A DNA stretch of 33,310 bases from Chara braunii (GCA_003427395.1 BFEA01000021.1:3788256-3821565), one strand, 5' to 3'. Positions 1 through 10,620 are shown, numbered from the stretch's first letter. The notes: generated by a model from the sequence alone, not told the origin. Numbers and translations are program-made.

Positions 1-48
<48 letters not shown>
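1..48. repeat. (CT)n followed by (CG)n microsatellite at window edge
   Basis: About 16 CT units run directly into about 7 CG units. The tract starts at the window edge, so its true length is unknown. The alternating CG run could adopt Z-DNA, but that is inference. Confidence 0.95.
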
Positions 49-295
49 TATGTGCCCGTCTCCGTGAGTTCGTTCGTTTGTGATGGACAATCTCTTCTCC
101 CGACCAACAGTCCGCTGCAAATCCAGAAACGTGCTCAGAGTCGAGATACCGACTGTCAGAGCATCATGTAGGACCAATCACGATGCCGGATACTCCGACA
201 TGATAATCTGTGATTGAGATCAGGATCCCGACTTCACAGGTTCCCTCATTCGCACGACATCACCTTCCACAATGTAGGAAGCAGGTCGAGTTCAA

Positions 296-296
<1 letters not shown>
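49..296. other. Unassigned unique-looking sequence between two CT tracts
   Basis: No convincing open frame, RNA gene or repeat was seen here. Confidence 0.5.

Positions 297-362
<66 letters not shown>
297..362. repeat. (CT)n microsatellite
   Basis: A pure CT run of roughly 32 units. The minus-strand open frame across it is only an Arg-Glu translation of the repeat and is not a gene. Confidence 0.97.
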
Positions 363-367
<5 letters not shown>

Positions 368-879
368 ACTGATAGAAACACGAAGCCAGGGCAACGGTGT
401 TCTCACCACGCGTCCCTCTCTCACTCCCTTCGTAGAAGAGAAGCAACCACCTTGACTTGAAACCGGATATGTCGCATTCCCCTGTAGAATGCTCTCCCGC
501 CTTCGGGCAACACGTTGAACCCCAATAATTGCGGAATGCCGCGGGTGCGGTGGAGGAGAACTGATAATCGAGTCTAAGCTAAACCTAGGGTAGAGGTGGA
601 TGAGACCACGCAGGGGGTGTGAGGGTTCAAGGCGCGTAATTGTTATTCATCTCGCCTGGGTCAATCAATTCCCTTATAATTATCAAGCAACCAACAATAC
701 TTTCTTCTTCGTCTGCAGCTTCTAGGCTTTGCTTCAAGAAGAACTTCCACGAGGTCGGCTGCCGTTACATCTCTTTTCCCCAACCGCAGAGTTCTCTTTC
801 AACCGAGACGGACACCTACAGCGACCCCACGGAGGTAATCCGCCCCCGCCGCCACAAGGAAGTTCAGAGACAGTTACAA
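363..879. other. Unassigned sequence
   Basis: Mixed composition. Short open frames are present on both strands, but none has recognisable protein character. Nothing can be assigned. Confidence 0.4.
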
Positions 880-1345
880 TGACGTCTCCAAGACTCTTCC
901 TCCTCCCCTTTCCCTCCTCCTCTCCACTTTGTCCCCTCAAGCCGACCACTACATAAAACCCGCGCTCCCCTTCCCCTCGCGTATCCCTTTCCCCTTCCCA
1001 CCATAGCCGTCAAATCTCGATCTCATCCACCCAGTCCGCCCGAGCCATACCCTGTTTCCGCTCTCAGCATCACTGTCATCACTGACCTGCCCAACCGCTG
1101 TTACTCCCTTCTCTCACCCTCTCCAATCTCGCCCCCCACTTTCCAGCTCAACAACCCTCTTTCATTCCTCCGACGGAGTCAATGTCAATCTGAGGACGTT
1201 GAGCTTTCTCCTTCTCCCTCTTCCTCCCTCTCTCCCTCCTTCACTCCAAACCGTTCCTTGCGCTTTGGTCTCTCTCAGGTTACCCGCCCCTTCTCCCTCC
1301 CAAAGGCTCGATATCAAAACCTCTTAGAATACCAGACCCCCCCCC
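880..1345 (+). promoter_or_regulatory. Pyrimidine-rich strip with a weak core-promoter look
   Basis: A TGACGTC motif (bZIP/CRE type) lies near 881. A TATA-like ACATAAAA lies near 950. Several hundred bases of C/T-rich sequence follow, ending in a run of nine or more C near 1338. Plant promoters often combine a TATA box with downstream pyrimidine-rich leaders. No coding frame follows that I can recognise, so this may simply be low-complexity DNA. Confidence 0.15.
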
Positions 1346-2030
1346 CTCCCCTCCCCTCTCTCCAAGGTTGCATGCATGTGCTTGCTTCCCTTGGCCGCCG
1401 TCGTCGCTTCCGGCGGGCAGCAGTGTCGTACAGCACGGCCGTCAAACAACGGAAGGCAAGGGAGAGAGAGTAAGGCGGGCGAAGCGAGGCCTGGGTGATG
1501 GGTTCTGGACGGCTTGATGGGTGCCGCCCTCGTGCCGATGCCGATGCCGGTACGGCCGAGAGTCGAGCACAGATCTGCTGATCGATCGCACGGCTAGGAC
1601 GAGCTAGCCCCGCTTGCTTTCTCACCCTTTCCCTCCCCGCCCTCGTCCTCTGTTACACTAACAGTCGCCGCAACAAGCACTTCGCGGATCGCAGATGGTA
1701 TGGAGGGGATCGGTAGGAGGATCAGAATGGTCCCCGCCGAGCAGCCACCCGACCCACAACTCTTGCAAGCGCTACAACGCAAGGGAAACCGAAAGCGATT
1801 GTCGGTCGTCTAGTCGTCCAACTTGTCGGCCAGCACGGACTGCCGAATTGAGCGGGCAATACGAGTGCGGGTGGAACGAGACACTGAACGGAAGTTTCAG
1901 GTCGAGTCGATGTAGCGACGGGCTCATTGCAGCCGTTGGATCATCGGCTCCACCCGCTCGGGCTTTCCTCGCTCGCCCCGCCAGCATCATCCTTCGTCCC
2001 GTAGAGCGGGACGGGGCCGAAAAACTAACA
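1346..2030. other. Unassigned GC-richer sequence
   Basis: Open frames of 60-120 codons occur on both strands (for example 1695-2063 plus and 1314-1625 minus). They overlap each other and show no domain or motif. In GC-rich DNA such frames are expected by chance. No gene is called. Confidence 0.4.
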
Positions 2031-2155
2031 GGTTTTCAGAGGAGACATGCGAGGAACCGTTGAGCTCATTCGTTTTTCCAAAACCGCGGAAGTGAACCAC
2101 ACTGGCAGTGAGAAAGAAACCGCGAACAGCCTTTTGGTTTTCAGAGGAGACATGC
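2031..2155. repeat. 20-bp perfect direct repeat pair
   Basis: GGTTTTCAGAGGAGACATGC occurs at 2031-2050 and again at 2136-2155, 105 bp apart. The sequence between and around the copies is not obviously repeated. The spacing is a multiple of three, so frames crossing it repeat a short peptide. Origin unknown. Confidence 0.85.
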
Positions 2156-2694
2156 CGATGTTGACTTCCAGTTCCTGGAACTCAACTTCACCCGGAGCGG
2201 GACAGGTCACTGATTCCGATTTTCTTGGTCCCCGGGCCCACAAAACCCAGAGGAGTTGGGCCCCTGCTATGCTTTTCTTGGCCGCTATGATGGGTCCCAA
2301 TTTCAAGGTCCTCTCGTGCTCTGTTTGTTCACACACTTAGGGGCAGGAGGGCAACAACCATAAAAGTGACCGGATTCACATAGCAGAAGTTTGCAGCCCG
2401 TCAGGGGTCCGTTGGGTCCAAGCGGTAGTTGGAAAGGTAATGAATTTGCTGGGGGACCCAATTCATGGAGAACAGGCAGTTGTTGCTTGCGGAGGACCAG
2501 TAGCTGCCCGTAGGAAGCCCAGGAGGCTGCAGTCCTTGAGTTGAACATTTCAAAATCAAAAGGGTGTAGGTCCACTTTTCTCGAATATTAGATCACTTCG
2601 AATAAACGGCGTACGGGTTGTATTCAAATACATCATATACATTTTCTATTCAAATTTCAAAAAGAAAAAACTCTTATTCGGATAGAATGTTACC
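2156..2694. other. Unassigned sequence, overlapping the weak Gag-like frame
   Basis: Apart from the doubtful zinc-knuckle frame on the minus strand, nothing was recognised. Plus-strand frame 2047-2340 has no identifiable motif. Confidence 0.4.
2303..2575 (-). pseudogene. Possible relic of a Gag-like zinc-knuckle protein (weak)
   Basis: This 90-codon minus-strand frame contains, near residues 65-80, Cys residues followed by ESGHFYGCCP. That resembles the GHFxxxCP end of a retrotransposon Gag CCHC knuckle (canonical C-x2-C-x4-H-x4-C). The first half does not fit: the spacing is C-x4-C-x3-H, so a zinc site would be broken or the likeness is chance. No reverse transcriptase, protease or LTR was found beside it. 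An overlapping minus-strand frame (2025-2336) shows no motif. Treat it as a hypothesis only. Confidence 0.12.
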
Positions 2695-2753
2695 TTTTTT
2701 TTTTTTTTTGCGTCTGCCCTTGTGCTCCCCGCCACCGAGATGTTGCATGTTGT

Positions 2754-2828
<75 letters not shown>
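2695..2828. repeat. Poly(T) followed by long (CT)n microsatellite
   Basis: A T run at about 2695-2709 is followed at 2757-2828 by roughly 36 CT units. A short CA-rich stretch comes next. Open frames across it on both strands are Arg-Glu or Leu-Ser dipeptide translations of the repeat. Confidence 0.95.
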
Positions 2829-2830
<2 letters not shown>

Positions 2831-2961
2831 GTACACAAGTGCACACATACACACAATTTTTTCTTCCCAAAATGTTCAGCTTTAGCCCATTAGAGGAGAT
2901 GATATTAGCATCCCCCTACAGTGGATTTAGGGTAGAATAATCTTGTTTATTGGTGGGGAGC

Positions 2962-2992
2962 GGGACCTGCTGGAAATCGAGTCCAGCGTCCC
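2962..2992 (+). other. Stem-loop with a tRNA T-arm-like sequence (weak)
   Basis: GGGAC (2962-2966) pairs with GTCCC (2988-2992), and CTGGA (2970-2974) pairs with TCCAG (2982-2986), leaving a 7-nt loop. The loop region ATCGAGTCC is close to a RNA polymerase III B box (GGTTCGANNCC). No A box or acceptor stem was seen, so this is at best a fragment of a tRNA-derived sequence. Confidence 0.25.
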
Positions 2993-4724
2993 ATGAGCAT
3001 TGTGAATAAAGCATCAGTCGAGATCCTACGCACACATACTTTTGAACTTGTATATAGCGAACATGGCGAGGTATAAACATAATGTACTCACTACATTATC
3101 CCTCCCCAACCACATCAACTAACAAATTAGAAGTTGTGCACTCGTGCCTTCACGGTAAATCAATCAAGATTAACCCTTAGGGTTTTTAGTTAATAGCAAT
3201 TACCATTTTTGTGGCAACATGCCACAAATTTCTTATTTGGTCAACCATTGAAAAAAAGTATTGGAAGGGTTTTTCAAAACAATCGTATTTTTTTTACTGA
3301 CTACCTATAGACAAAAATATGATAATCGGATTTATTTCAATATGAAACCAGTCCTTGCCAATTTTTTCATTTTGGATAAGGTACCATAAATGATAAATAA
3401 AAAAAACTATCACTTGTCAATAATTTTCACAACATGTAAATCCATGCGAAAAACAAGATTTAACTATGCTTGTGGCAATTATAACCTTATGCATGTGCAA
3501 CTTGTGAGGGAAAATAAAGTAATGGAGGGTGCGAATGGTAAAGGATCCGATAATATACAAGCACATGTTTATAATTTGCAACAGGTTGGACAATAAGTAA
3601 ATAAAATAGAGGATTATCTAAACCGACAACACATACAAAGATACACTCGGACGCATAAGGGTAACTTAGATCTTAAGCCAACTAATCAAAAATACATCGG
3701 CAATCTGTAATAAAATCAATCGAACAAATGGTCTTCTTGGAATGAGGTACCACTACATGATCCTCGCACATGTAATAGACCGTGAGATACATCATGAATT
3801 AATTTATCCATCCAAAGCAAAAATCATATAATATCTTATATGCATATTTTTCGTGAACAACATAGAATGCAAATCTACAATAAGTTTGTCAATAATGCTT
3901 AATATTTATTTATGTTATGTAATAAATAATCAAATCTCTAACATATATAAGCGAAAAAAAAAGAAAAAAAAAAGTTTCAACTAGGTTGAAAGACAACCCA
4001 TTAACAGACCCTAGTAACCAGAAGTGGTATCTCGCACTAATATCGATATTTAATTCAGGCTATCAGCTGCACCGCCCGGGTCACCTTATTTTTCTGGGCG
4101 GTCCGGCCGTGTAAGGACCATGGAAGGTCCAAGCAAAAAAAAACAAAAAAAACTTCAAAAACTCTGAAAAAATTATGTTATGCAGAAAAATAAACTGAAC
4201 AACTTTTGCCTCAGGGTCATATTGAAATTCTTTACCAAATTTATTTATTTATTTCGGGCGAGTAAGTGGATCCGGGCCACTCTGGTAGCCTAGTATTTAA
4301 TAAAAAAAAAAAATTCTTATGATATACTATTGTGCATCTTAACCTTGTTTTTTTTATGACATCAATTGATGTGTCTTGTGCATCTATAAAATAACATAAG
4401 ATAACCATATTATAAAGATAATATGCAGAAAACAAAGATGGTTAGTCGGGACAAAAACTCAAATGGGATATCCACATAACAAAATATTAATCAAACTCAA
4501 CAGTACTACTAAAAAAAATAATACTAAGAGTGCAATAACAAACCATCAATGCATGTATTTGATCACAAGTAAGTGGTAGCTCGGAGGGGATACGCACACC
4601 TAAGGGATGGTGACAACTTCTACGGGTGGAGGTAAGTTGTACCTCATGTAACCCTATCCTGCCATACGGGGTCACGAGAGGTATGGTTGTCGCACTCGGC
4701 CGAAGCGACAACACTCTGCAATAA
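2993..4724. other. AT-rich intergenic DNA without recognisable genes
   Basis: Long A/T runs dominate and open frames are short. Small inverted repeats exist: ACCGCCC (4071-4077) with GGGCGGT (4096-4102), and GGACC/GGTCC just after. These could be remnants of a transposon end, but no matching far end was found. Confidence 0.5.
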
Positions 4725-4985
4725 AGTCCTACAAAATTATGCGTAACACTGTCAAGACGGACCCCTTGCGGGACTTATGCGCTCGGCATTGTTGAGACGT
4801 TTGCTTCTACTCAGTCGAGTGACCCTCTTCCTTCTTCAACTGAGGAGATTGTTGAGGATGAGTCCACTCCTTCTGACGTCATCCCTCAGCAGCAGACGGA
4901 CGCTTCCACTCTTCGACAGCGCACTCGTCGACGTCCTCGACATTTCAATGAATGGCACTCTTATCACTTACAATCTCCTTACTGA
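4725..4985 (+). pseudogene. Possible Ty1/copia-type polyprotein relic
   Basis: The frame from the TAA at 4722 to the TGA at 4983 stays open for 86 codons. Its middle is Ser/Thr/Glu/Asp/Gln-rich (for example SSTEEIVEDESTPSD) and it ends in an Arg-rich block LRQRTRRRPRHFNEWHSY. An acidic, proline- and serine-bearing linker followed by an LRRSxRxRxPPxxY-like block is typical of the segment between integrase and reverse transcriptase in Ty1/copia polyproteins. The Pro-Pro is missing, and no integrase or reverse transcriptase motif was found on either side. The overlapping 108-codon frame beginning with ATG at 4777 is Leu/Ser-rich and looks like a shadow. Confidence 0.2.
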
Positions 4986-6642
4986 CTCTCATGATCATGT
5001 ACTTCATCATCAACTACTTCAAGATATGAGCGTTTTGTGGATCGCCTTTGACATCGACCTCGACTCCTACTCCATCGATGCCATCGACTACTTCAATGAC
5101 TAAAACTACTTCATCAACTCCTGCTACTTTGGGCGTGACTACTTCATATTATCATCATACCTTGTACATTTCATTTTGTATGTCGCATGATGGTTCTCAC
5201 TTAGCTGTTTTTTCCAGAGTTTGACTCTCCTTTGCTATTGCATAGGCACTGGGATCGTAGCGTTATTTTGTCTTCCCGTCTCACAGATCTGACTCTCTCC
5301 CGGTTCGTGACCCTAGTGTTGGTCATTGCATACCTTCACTTCGACATATCTCTTTATTTCAGGTTCTCTTTTCATAATCGACCCTGCTGGGTGTCACTCT
5401 TTTGTATAGCAGTACTATTAGGGTTATTGGTATTGTTTCGCTACTAATAACGCTTCTCACCTTTATGCGCAACTACAATTAGGAGTTTCGGTTCTTAGGT
5501 TGCATTCAAACCCTATGAGAATGTCTCATTCTTTGTGGTTCAACGACATGACATTATCTTATGCTATATTGCTATCTTTTCTTTTCAGCACGGAGACAAT
5601 TGCCGCCAAGACTTCGGGTTTATATCATGCTACATTTCATTTATCTGCTTCTAGTAAGGATGTGTATATCAAACATTTGTTTTTCCTTATGACATTATGT
5701 AACTAGGCTCCATCGCACAGACTCGACATGACGTTTTCTCCTCATCCTAGATTTATTAACTTTATTGTTTAGAACGTGTTTATGGCTCTTGTGATTCACT
5801 AAAGGTCCGAGGATCGTGATGCGGACCTTTGACAAGCCTGACTTATAAGCAAGGCTATTTTTTTATTCGGTCTGTGGGATCGGGCCTTTGGTCTGATCGC
5901 ATAGTCCATATGGATATTCAATCCAGTCCAGTCTTGTCTGGTACCAGGTTAGTCTAGTTTAGCCCTGTCAGTCCACTGGGGTATACCCCAATTGCAGTCT
6001 GTATTTTTATTCATTCTTCATTTGCACATTTTGAAGTACATGCGTGTTGAGTGTTCGTCGAAGTTGCGTTGTCCTATTCAACTCTATCTCCATCTCCTTC
6101 TTCCTCATCATCCCTCTGTCTTGAGACCGATGGTCCGTCATCCCAGTGGGTCCGTTACAACTCTTCATCCCAAAATGCTTTCCGGTAGGTCAATTGCTTA
6201 AATCATCGGCGTTCAGACTAGTGTGGCGTTGGTTGGAATACCACTGAGAATAGTTTAGGGGTCAATATCTATTATGGAACGAATGATGGGTGCTACTGAT
6301 TTTTCTTCCTCCATAACTTCGAAGTTCAAATGGTTATGGGTATGTAGTTCACATGGCGAAGGAGATCATTTGTCAATTCATCTGGACTTAACGAAACAGA
6401 GCTCACTTTTGCAAGACCTTTGTCGGACTGTAAGATAAAAGGACAAATCAAGAAAGGACTCTGACATACAATCAGAGTGGATTGGAGGAAAAAAGAGAAA
6501 TCAGGCGAAGGAAACATCCGCCAATTATCGTGGTTTTCTTACACTTTGGCTGATGACCATTAATTGTAAGTTACGTATTTTGTAAAGGGGTTAGCGTTGT
6601 CCTGCTGGATCTTAGGTTCCACCAACATAGGAGGCATGAATA
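4986..6642. other. Unassigned AT-rich sequence with T-rich runs
   Basis: Several 60-75-codon frames occur, but none has recognised motifs. It could hold degraded retroelement sequence joining the copia-like relic to the LINE relic; I could not identify the reverse transcriptase core (Y/FxDD) with confidence. A frame near 6520 reads YTLADDH, which is too isolated to call. Confidence 0.4.
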
Positions 6643-6894
6643 GTGACCCCTTACGAGCGTCTATTACGTCTCTATAGAGGGACATCGGACCGCAAAAACT
6701 CCCACACCCCACCGCGGTGGCATGACATTTGGAGACGACCATGGTTCAAAAACCCACATATCCTCAACTCCCAAGGCCAATTCTTCTCTTTAAACAAGAC
6801 TCTCATTGCTCGGCCTGGGCCAAACAGGGTATTTACAAGGTGGGAGATTTGTGGGACGCACCAACGGGTAAATGAAAATTTGCAGCGAAAATGA
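6643..6894 (+). pseudogene. LINE ORF2 fragment between RT and zinc-binding domains
   Basis: This 83-codon frame contains RPWFKNPHILNSQGQFF at residues 32-48, then ...GPNRVFTRWEI. In LINE ORF2 proteins the region after the reverse transcriptase thumb typically carries a W-x-N-P-x-[IL] motif, followed by a Trp/Gly-rich segment introducing the following domain. That likeness, and the zinc-binding-like region downstream on the same strand, support the call. The ATG at 6643 is only the first Met of the open stretch, not a native start. A shift to another frame follows before about 6925. Confidence 0.4.
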
Positions 6895-6924
6895 AATCAA
6901 CACTGAAATACGTGCGACACTTAG

Positions 6925-7840
6925 AGAACAAGTTATAGGAACCGCATGAGGTTGTCCTAATAGCATGGACTGCGGCACTAAAAAATGTTTCAACAATTCA
7001 AAAATGTGATTGGGTTATAAAACAGACCTCCCTCCCCATCCCCATGTTGCTATATCAAGTCCAGAACTGCTCTCCAAACTGTATGCAAGTACACACACAC
7101 GAACCGATACTCCCGGGTGCCTGGCTATTCAAACTGTCGAGAAATAAGGACCTGGACAAATAGCAAGCAGAGTCATATTTGATGCGAGTAAGGGTGGTAG
7201 AGGATGAGACTGACGGGTGTTGGGCATACGAGTCCACAACCCCCATCTGCACGCTGCCGTTTAACTGGATCGAATGACAATGGGGTGGCAACAAACCACT
7301 ACCAATCTGGAAGTATACAGTTAAAGACTGCTACAAAAAATCATAAGACAGTTAACACCACCCAAATAATAAAGGACTAGTGGCAGCGAGACTCCATCCT
7401 TAAACATGGAGACCTCAAAAGCTTTAATTGGTCCCACTTTGCACACCTCATGCCTACCTCTCAGAGAGCACTACAATGGCAGATCATTTACCGCTGCCTG
7501 CCAATGCCAGATTGGTTAGTTTCCAGGTCTCGTCTCGAAGAGAGAGGTGTACTATCGTCGTTGTACTCTTATTGTGGAGTATCCTCCCAGAAGCACATTG
7601 CAGACCCGGAGCATTGCCCGCTAAATTGCCCTATGGCAAAATAGATCTGGCGATGGTGGGCAGCAACGTGGAAGAGCCTCACAAGAGTTGATCTCCCATA
7701 GGACCCAACTGTGTTATTGTTGGATCAATCATCGCTGACCCAACCCACATGGACTACCTTCCAGTCGACCCTCTTCAGTTACACAAGACTGGAGGTACTT
7801 ATGACTATCTGGCGGGCACATTGTTCCATGAAAGACAGGA
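6925..7840 (+). pseudogene. LINE ORF2 connection plus RT-type zinc-binding (zf-RVT-like) relic
   Basis: Frame 3 reads protein-like from about 6925 to 7330 (HEVVLIAW, GAWLFKLSRNKDL, VVEDETDGCWAYES), then the sense shifts to frame 1 at about 7330-7840. In frame 1, IIYRCLPMPDWLVSR is followed by YCG, a His and HCPLNCPMAK then IW. This follows the zf-RVT pattern of non-LTR retrotransposons (LPTxDxL, C..C, H, CPxAxxIW), although one Cys appears lost. MTIWRAH near 7805-7825 matches the IWxAR segment common after that domain. In-frame stops are TAG at 6936, 7161, 7378, 7642 and 7699, and TGA at 7275. It is a dead copy. The exact clade cannot be told; it is not a typical angiosperm L1 sequence. Confidence 0.5.
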
Positions 7841-8855
7841 GACAAACTTCGGATACCTCCAAACCAAACAACACATTGTTGAAACAATCCGCACAAATGT
7901 GCAAAAGGCGTGGTCACACCTCATCAACACACTCAAAACAACCACTGACCCGACAAAAATTGTGCAGCTCACGAATGCCTTTAAACAAACATGGCTTGAC
8001 CTGGCCCAAAACATTGGGTCCTTGCAGGGGGACCATAACATGCAGTGGAAGCCATGGTGGACGGACGGACGAAGCTGGCAGTGGAAAACACCACCCTCGT
8101 TCAGCCGACATCCACCGGATCAACCCGTGATGGTGCCCCCCGTCTTTAGCTAGTGCAACCTCAACCCAACGGACTCCCAACAACACAATACCAATAACAC
8201 ACAAAACACAAACCCACAACTGCCACACACACCGCCTCCGAGCACACCCCGAAGTCCCCGACCGCCCCTGCATCCTCCGTACCTCCCGCTCCGAAACGAA
8301 TCCCCACCACTAACCCCCCTACCCCTATTGACTCCACTCTCATGCCAACCGATCCCTCAAACGCCTCCCTCGTTGCCAGAAGGTACCCCGCCAGCGACCC
8401 CCTACCCCCAACAGACCTCCCCCGCTCACAACTGGCAAGCCCTACACCTCCACCACTCTCAGAAGATACCCCGCCCCAGCTCCCTCCCTCCCCAATGGAT
8501 TCTCCCCATCTGGAAGAACACCCTCCCCTAACACTGTCGTCCCCTACTCCACCCCCTCATGCCCACGTCCCATGCTCGACCCTCCCCTTCTGGAAGAATG
8601 ACCCCCCTCTCACCCCCTTCCCCTTTGCCATGTTCCCACCCTCGATTCTCAGGCGTTTCAGCTGGTACAGTCAAGACCTGGCCAGGAAAAGACATTGTCC
8701 TCTAGCAACACCCTATGTTACAAGGGTGGGAGCAGAACCCACCGAATCTTCAATCGGAAGAGCTGACAGAGAAATGCAAAGTGACATGGGAGCCCTGCAG
8801 GGGGCCAACCGACGCTGACACAGACAAAGACTGTTTGGTCGATGAGCTGGAGTAA
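7692..8855 (+). pseudogene. C-terminal extension of the LINE-like ORF, Pro-rich, with three stops
   Basis: Frame 3 runs 388 codons with stops only at 8151 (TAG), 8529 (TAA) and 8703 (TAG), before a final TAA at 8853. Residues from about 7830 to 8040 look like a folded protein: TKQHIVETIRTNV, AWSHLINTLK, FKQTWLDLAQNI, then WKPWW. From 8154 to about 8640 it becomes Pro/Ser/Thr/Asn-rich. The last 50 codons are charged and end in DCLVDELE. The upstream zinc-binding region reads in frame 1 to about 7840, so a frameshift near there would join the two. WKPWW recalls the WW motif of LINE endonuclease-RT linkers, but its position after the zinc-binding part argues against that reading. Function of the extension unknown. 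Confidence 0.4.
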
Positions 8856-8951
8856 GCAGTCACCATAAAGAAAAATTGCATAAAGGAACATGAACGTCTA
8901 CATCGTGTGTTCCCGGACACACTTTCAACTTACACCATTAAAATGACAGCT

Positions 8952-9040
8952 TGACAGGTCCTACACGGGCGAGGGAGAGAAAGGAAATGGGTAGGATACA
9001 TACATTTGTATGACAGGTTCTACACGTACGAGCGAGTGAA
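8952..9040. repeat. Two imperfect 28-bp direct repeats, period 59 bp
   Basis: TGACAGGTCCTACACG at 8952 and TGACAGGTTCTACACG at 9011 begin two related segments that both continue into a purine-rich GAGxGAG run. They sit in the 3' non-coding part of the LINE relic. Confidence 0.7.
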
Positions 9041-9427
9041 AAAATAGAAAATTTTTGAAGGAAACGGGGGGGTTGCAAACACCTGGGATTGAACTACGAC
9101 TGGCAAACTTGAGGGGGACAGGAAAGGAGGATTCCATTGGCAATTTTCAGGGAGGGACTGGGTCAGCAGGGAGAAGGAGCTCCGAAAGTAGGAAGGGTGT
9201 TTGATGCAGCCCGGAGGGAAAATCGGTGCCCCAAGGCTAGGAAATAATAAGGCCACAGTCCTAACAAAGGTACTGCTAAAATGATGTATCTAAGGGACAC
9301 TGAAACCAGTTTCCAGTAGGTGATGCTCCCCACCAGTAGATGGAGCAGCCTGACTGGCAAAACCTCAATTCCAGTGGTTCTCTTACCACCACCAGGATAG
9401 AGGCCTTACCCAATGGGGATTTGTTTA
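9041..9427. other. Non-coding stretch between LINE stop and A-rich tract
   Basis: No gene was seen. CCTGGGATTGAACTACG at about 9082 reads on the minus strand as GTTCAATCCCAGG, close to a pol III B box. No A box was found beside it. Confidence 0.35.
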
Positions 9428-9451
9428 AAAAAAAAAGAAAAGGAAAAAAAA
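9428..9451 (+). other. A-rich tract, possible LINE poly(A) tail
   Basis: About 24 bases of nearly pure A interrupted by a few G. It lies on the coding strand of the LINE relic 570 bp after its stop. A-rich 3' ends are usual for LINEs, but A runs are common in this window. Confidence 0.3.
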
Positions 9452-10620
9452 TGAGGCAGGAATAGTAGAAGGTAGCATAGCTTTAAGGAATGACTAAGGC
9501 ACTCGATTTGAGGAGTAAAATATTGGTCAAGTGCCAAAAACAACCAGCGCACTGGTTCATAGGGCCGTAGTGGGCCACTAGAAATGAGAGCAACCCAAAG
9601 CTCAATGACCATACTACGCCCTATAGGCTCTTGTAAGGTAATCGTAGAAGTACGAAGAGAATAATTTTTGCAGGTGTGTAGATAGTCGCATAATCCAAAC
9701 GAATTGGAATTTGATCATTTTTATTTGTTTGTAGAAAAGTCGTAGATAGCCGATCCTGTCCGATTAATTTGGAAAAAAAGTTGGAAAGCGAAGTCGAATA
9801 CTGCACTCAATGTTCGTGGGTCAAATTGTGAAGTCTCTGGTCTCGATTTGATTTGATGCAATATAAATGTATTTTTAAGGCTTGGTAAAGAGGTTTAGGG
9901 AATTGTCAAGGCACGAAGGCATTTCAGTGGTCATTTGTGGGTTGTTATAAAGACGGGGGTTGGACGGAGTCGGGGTAAGTCGATGTACCCTATAACTTAG
10001 CAGGGGGAGGGGGGGGGGGGAGGTCTAAGGCTGGTCACGCCGCCTTGTGATCTAGCAATTGAGGGTATGAGGTCTGATATAATTTTCATAGCAGGATGGG
10101 AAGGTTCAAGTAGGCTTTGGTTTGGATTATTAAGTGGTATTTGGCAATCAGGTTTCAGTTTTTGCAACTTCGCAAAATATGTCTAGCTACTTTGACTCAT
10201 AAGATTCGTGTTTTTTCATGACTCTCAGTGTTTTAGCATGTACTTCATGAAGGGATTGCTAAATGAGGCCAGTCGTAACATGATTATGAAAATAAGTTTT
10301 CTCATAGCCTTTCTGAATCTTAATTTATTACAAAAGTCTATTATTAAATAAGCTATGTAGCTATTCAAGATTGTCTACCTCGTGGGCGCAAAGAACGCAG
10401 CCCTAAGGGTTAATGTAAGGTTTAAAAGTTGAATAGAAAAAAACTTCGTTTAATTATTTTTCTTTGAGTTAGAAAGATCTAGAGAGCGTAGGGGGGATGA
10501 TGTGTTCCCTTTAAATGAAGCCCTTGTGCCGCAAACACAAATGCTCAAACCTACCATACCTTCGTCTTCGGACTGCGAATTGTGAGTTTGGCCCAATGAG
10601 CGAAAGCAACGGGGCTAAGC
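9452..10620. other. Unassigned AT-rich sequence with a G-rich run
   Basis: No coding frame was recognised. A G-rich run at about 10000-10022 could form a quadruplex. No repeat unit was seen. Confidence 0.4.

Larger units (their letters stand above)
6643..9451 (+). mobile_element. Decayed LINE-like non-LTR retrotransposon, 3' portion
   Basis: Three consecutive plus-strand stretches read as one broken polyprotein: post-RT segment (6643-6894), connection and zinc-binding region (about 6925-7840), and C-terminal extension ending in TAA at 8853-8855. A non-coding stretch of about 570 bp follows, then an A-rich tract at 9428-9451 that could be the LINE tail. The order fits ORF2 of a LINE, where the zinc-binding domain follows reverse transcriptase. 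No endonuclease or RT catalytic core is visible, so the copy is 5'-truncated or its upstream part is unrecognisable. No target-site duplication was identified. The left limit is only where protein likeness starts. Confidence 0.55.

Noticed and set aside
6520-6540. Reverse transcriptase FADD/YADD box (YTLADDH)
   Set aside because: Isolated match with stops close by on the 3' side and none of the surrounding RT motifs.
8342-8818. 158-codon Pro-rich frame in a different frame from the LINE relic
   Set aside because: It overlaps the frame that continues to the DELE stop, and arises from the C-rich composition.
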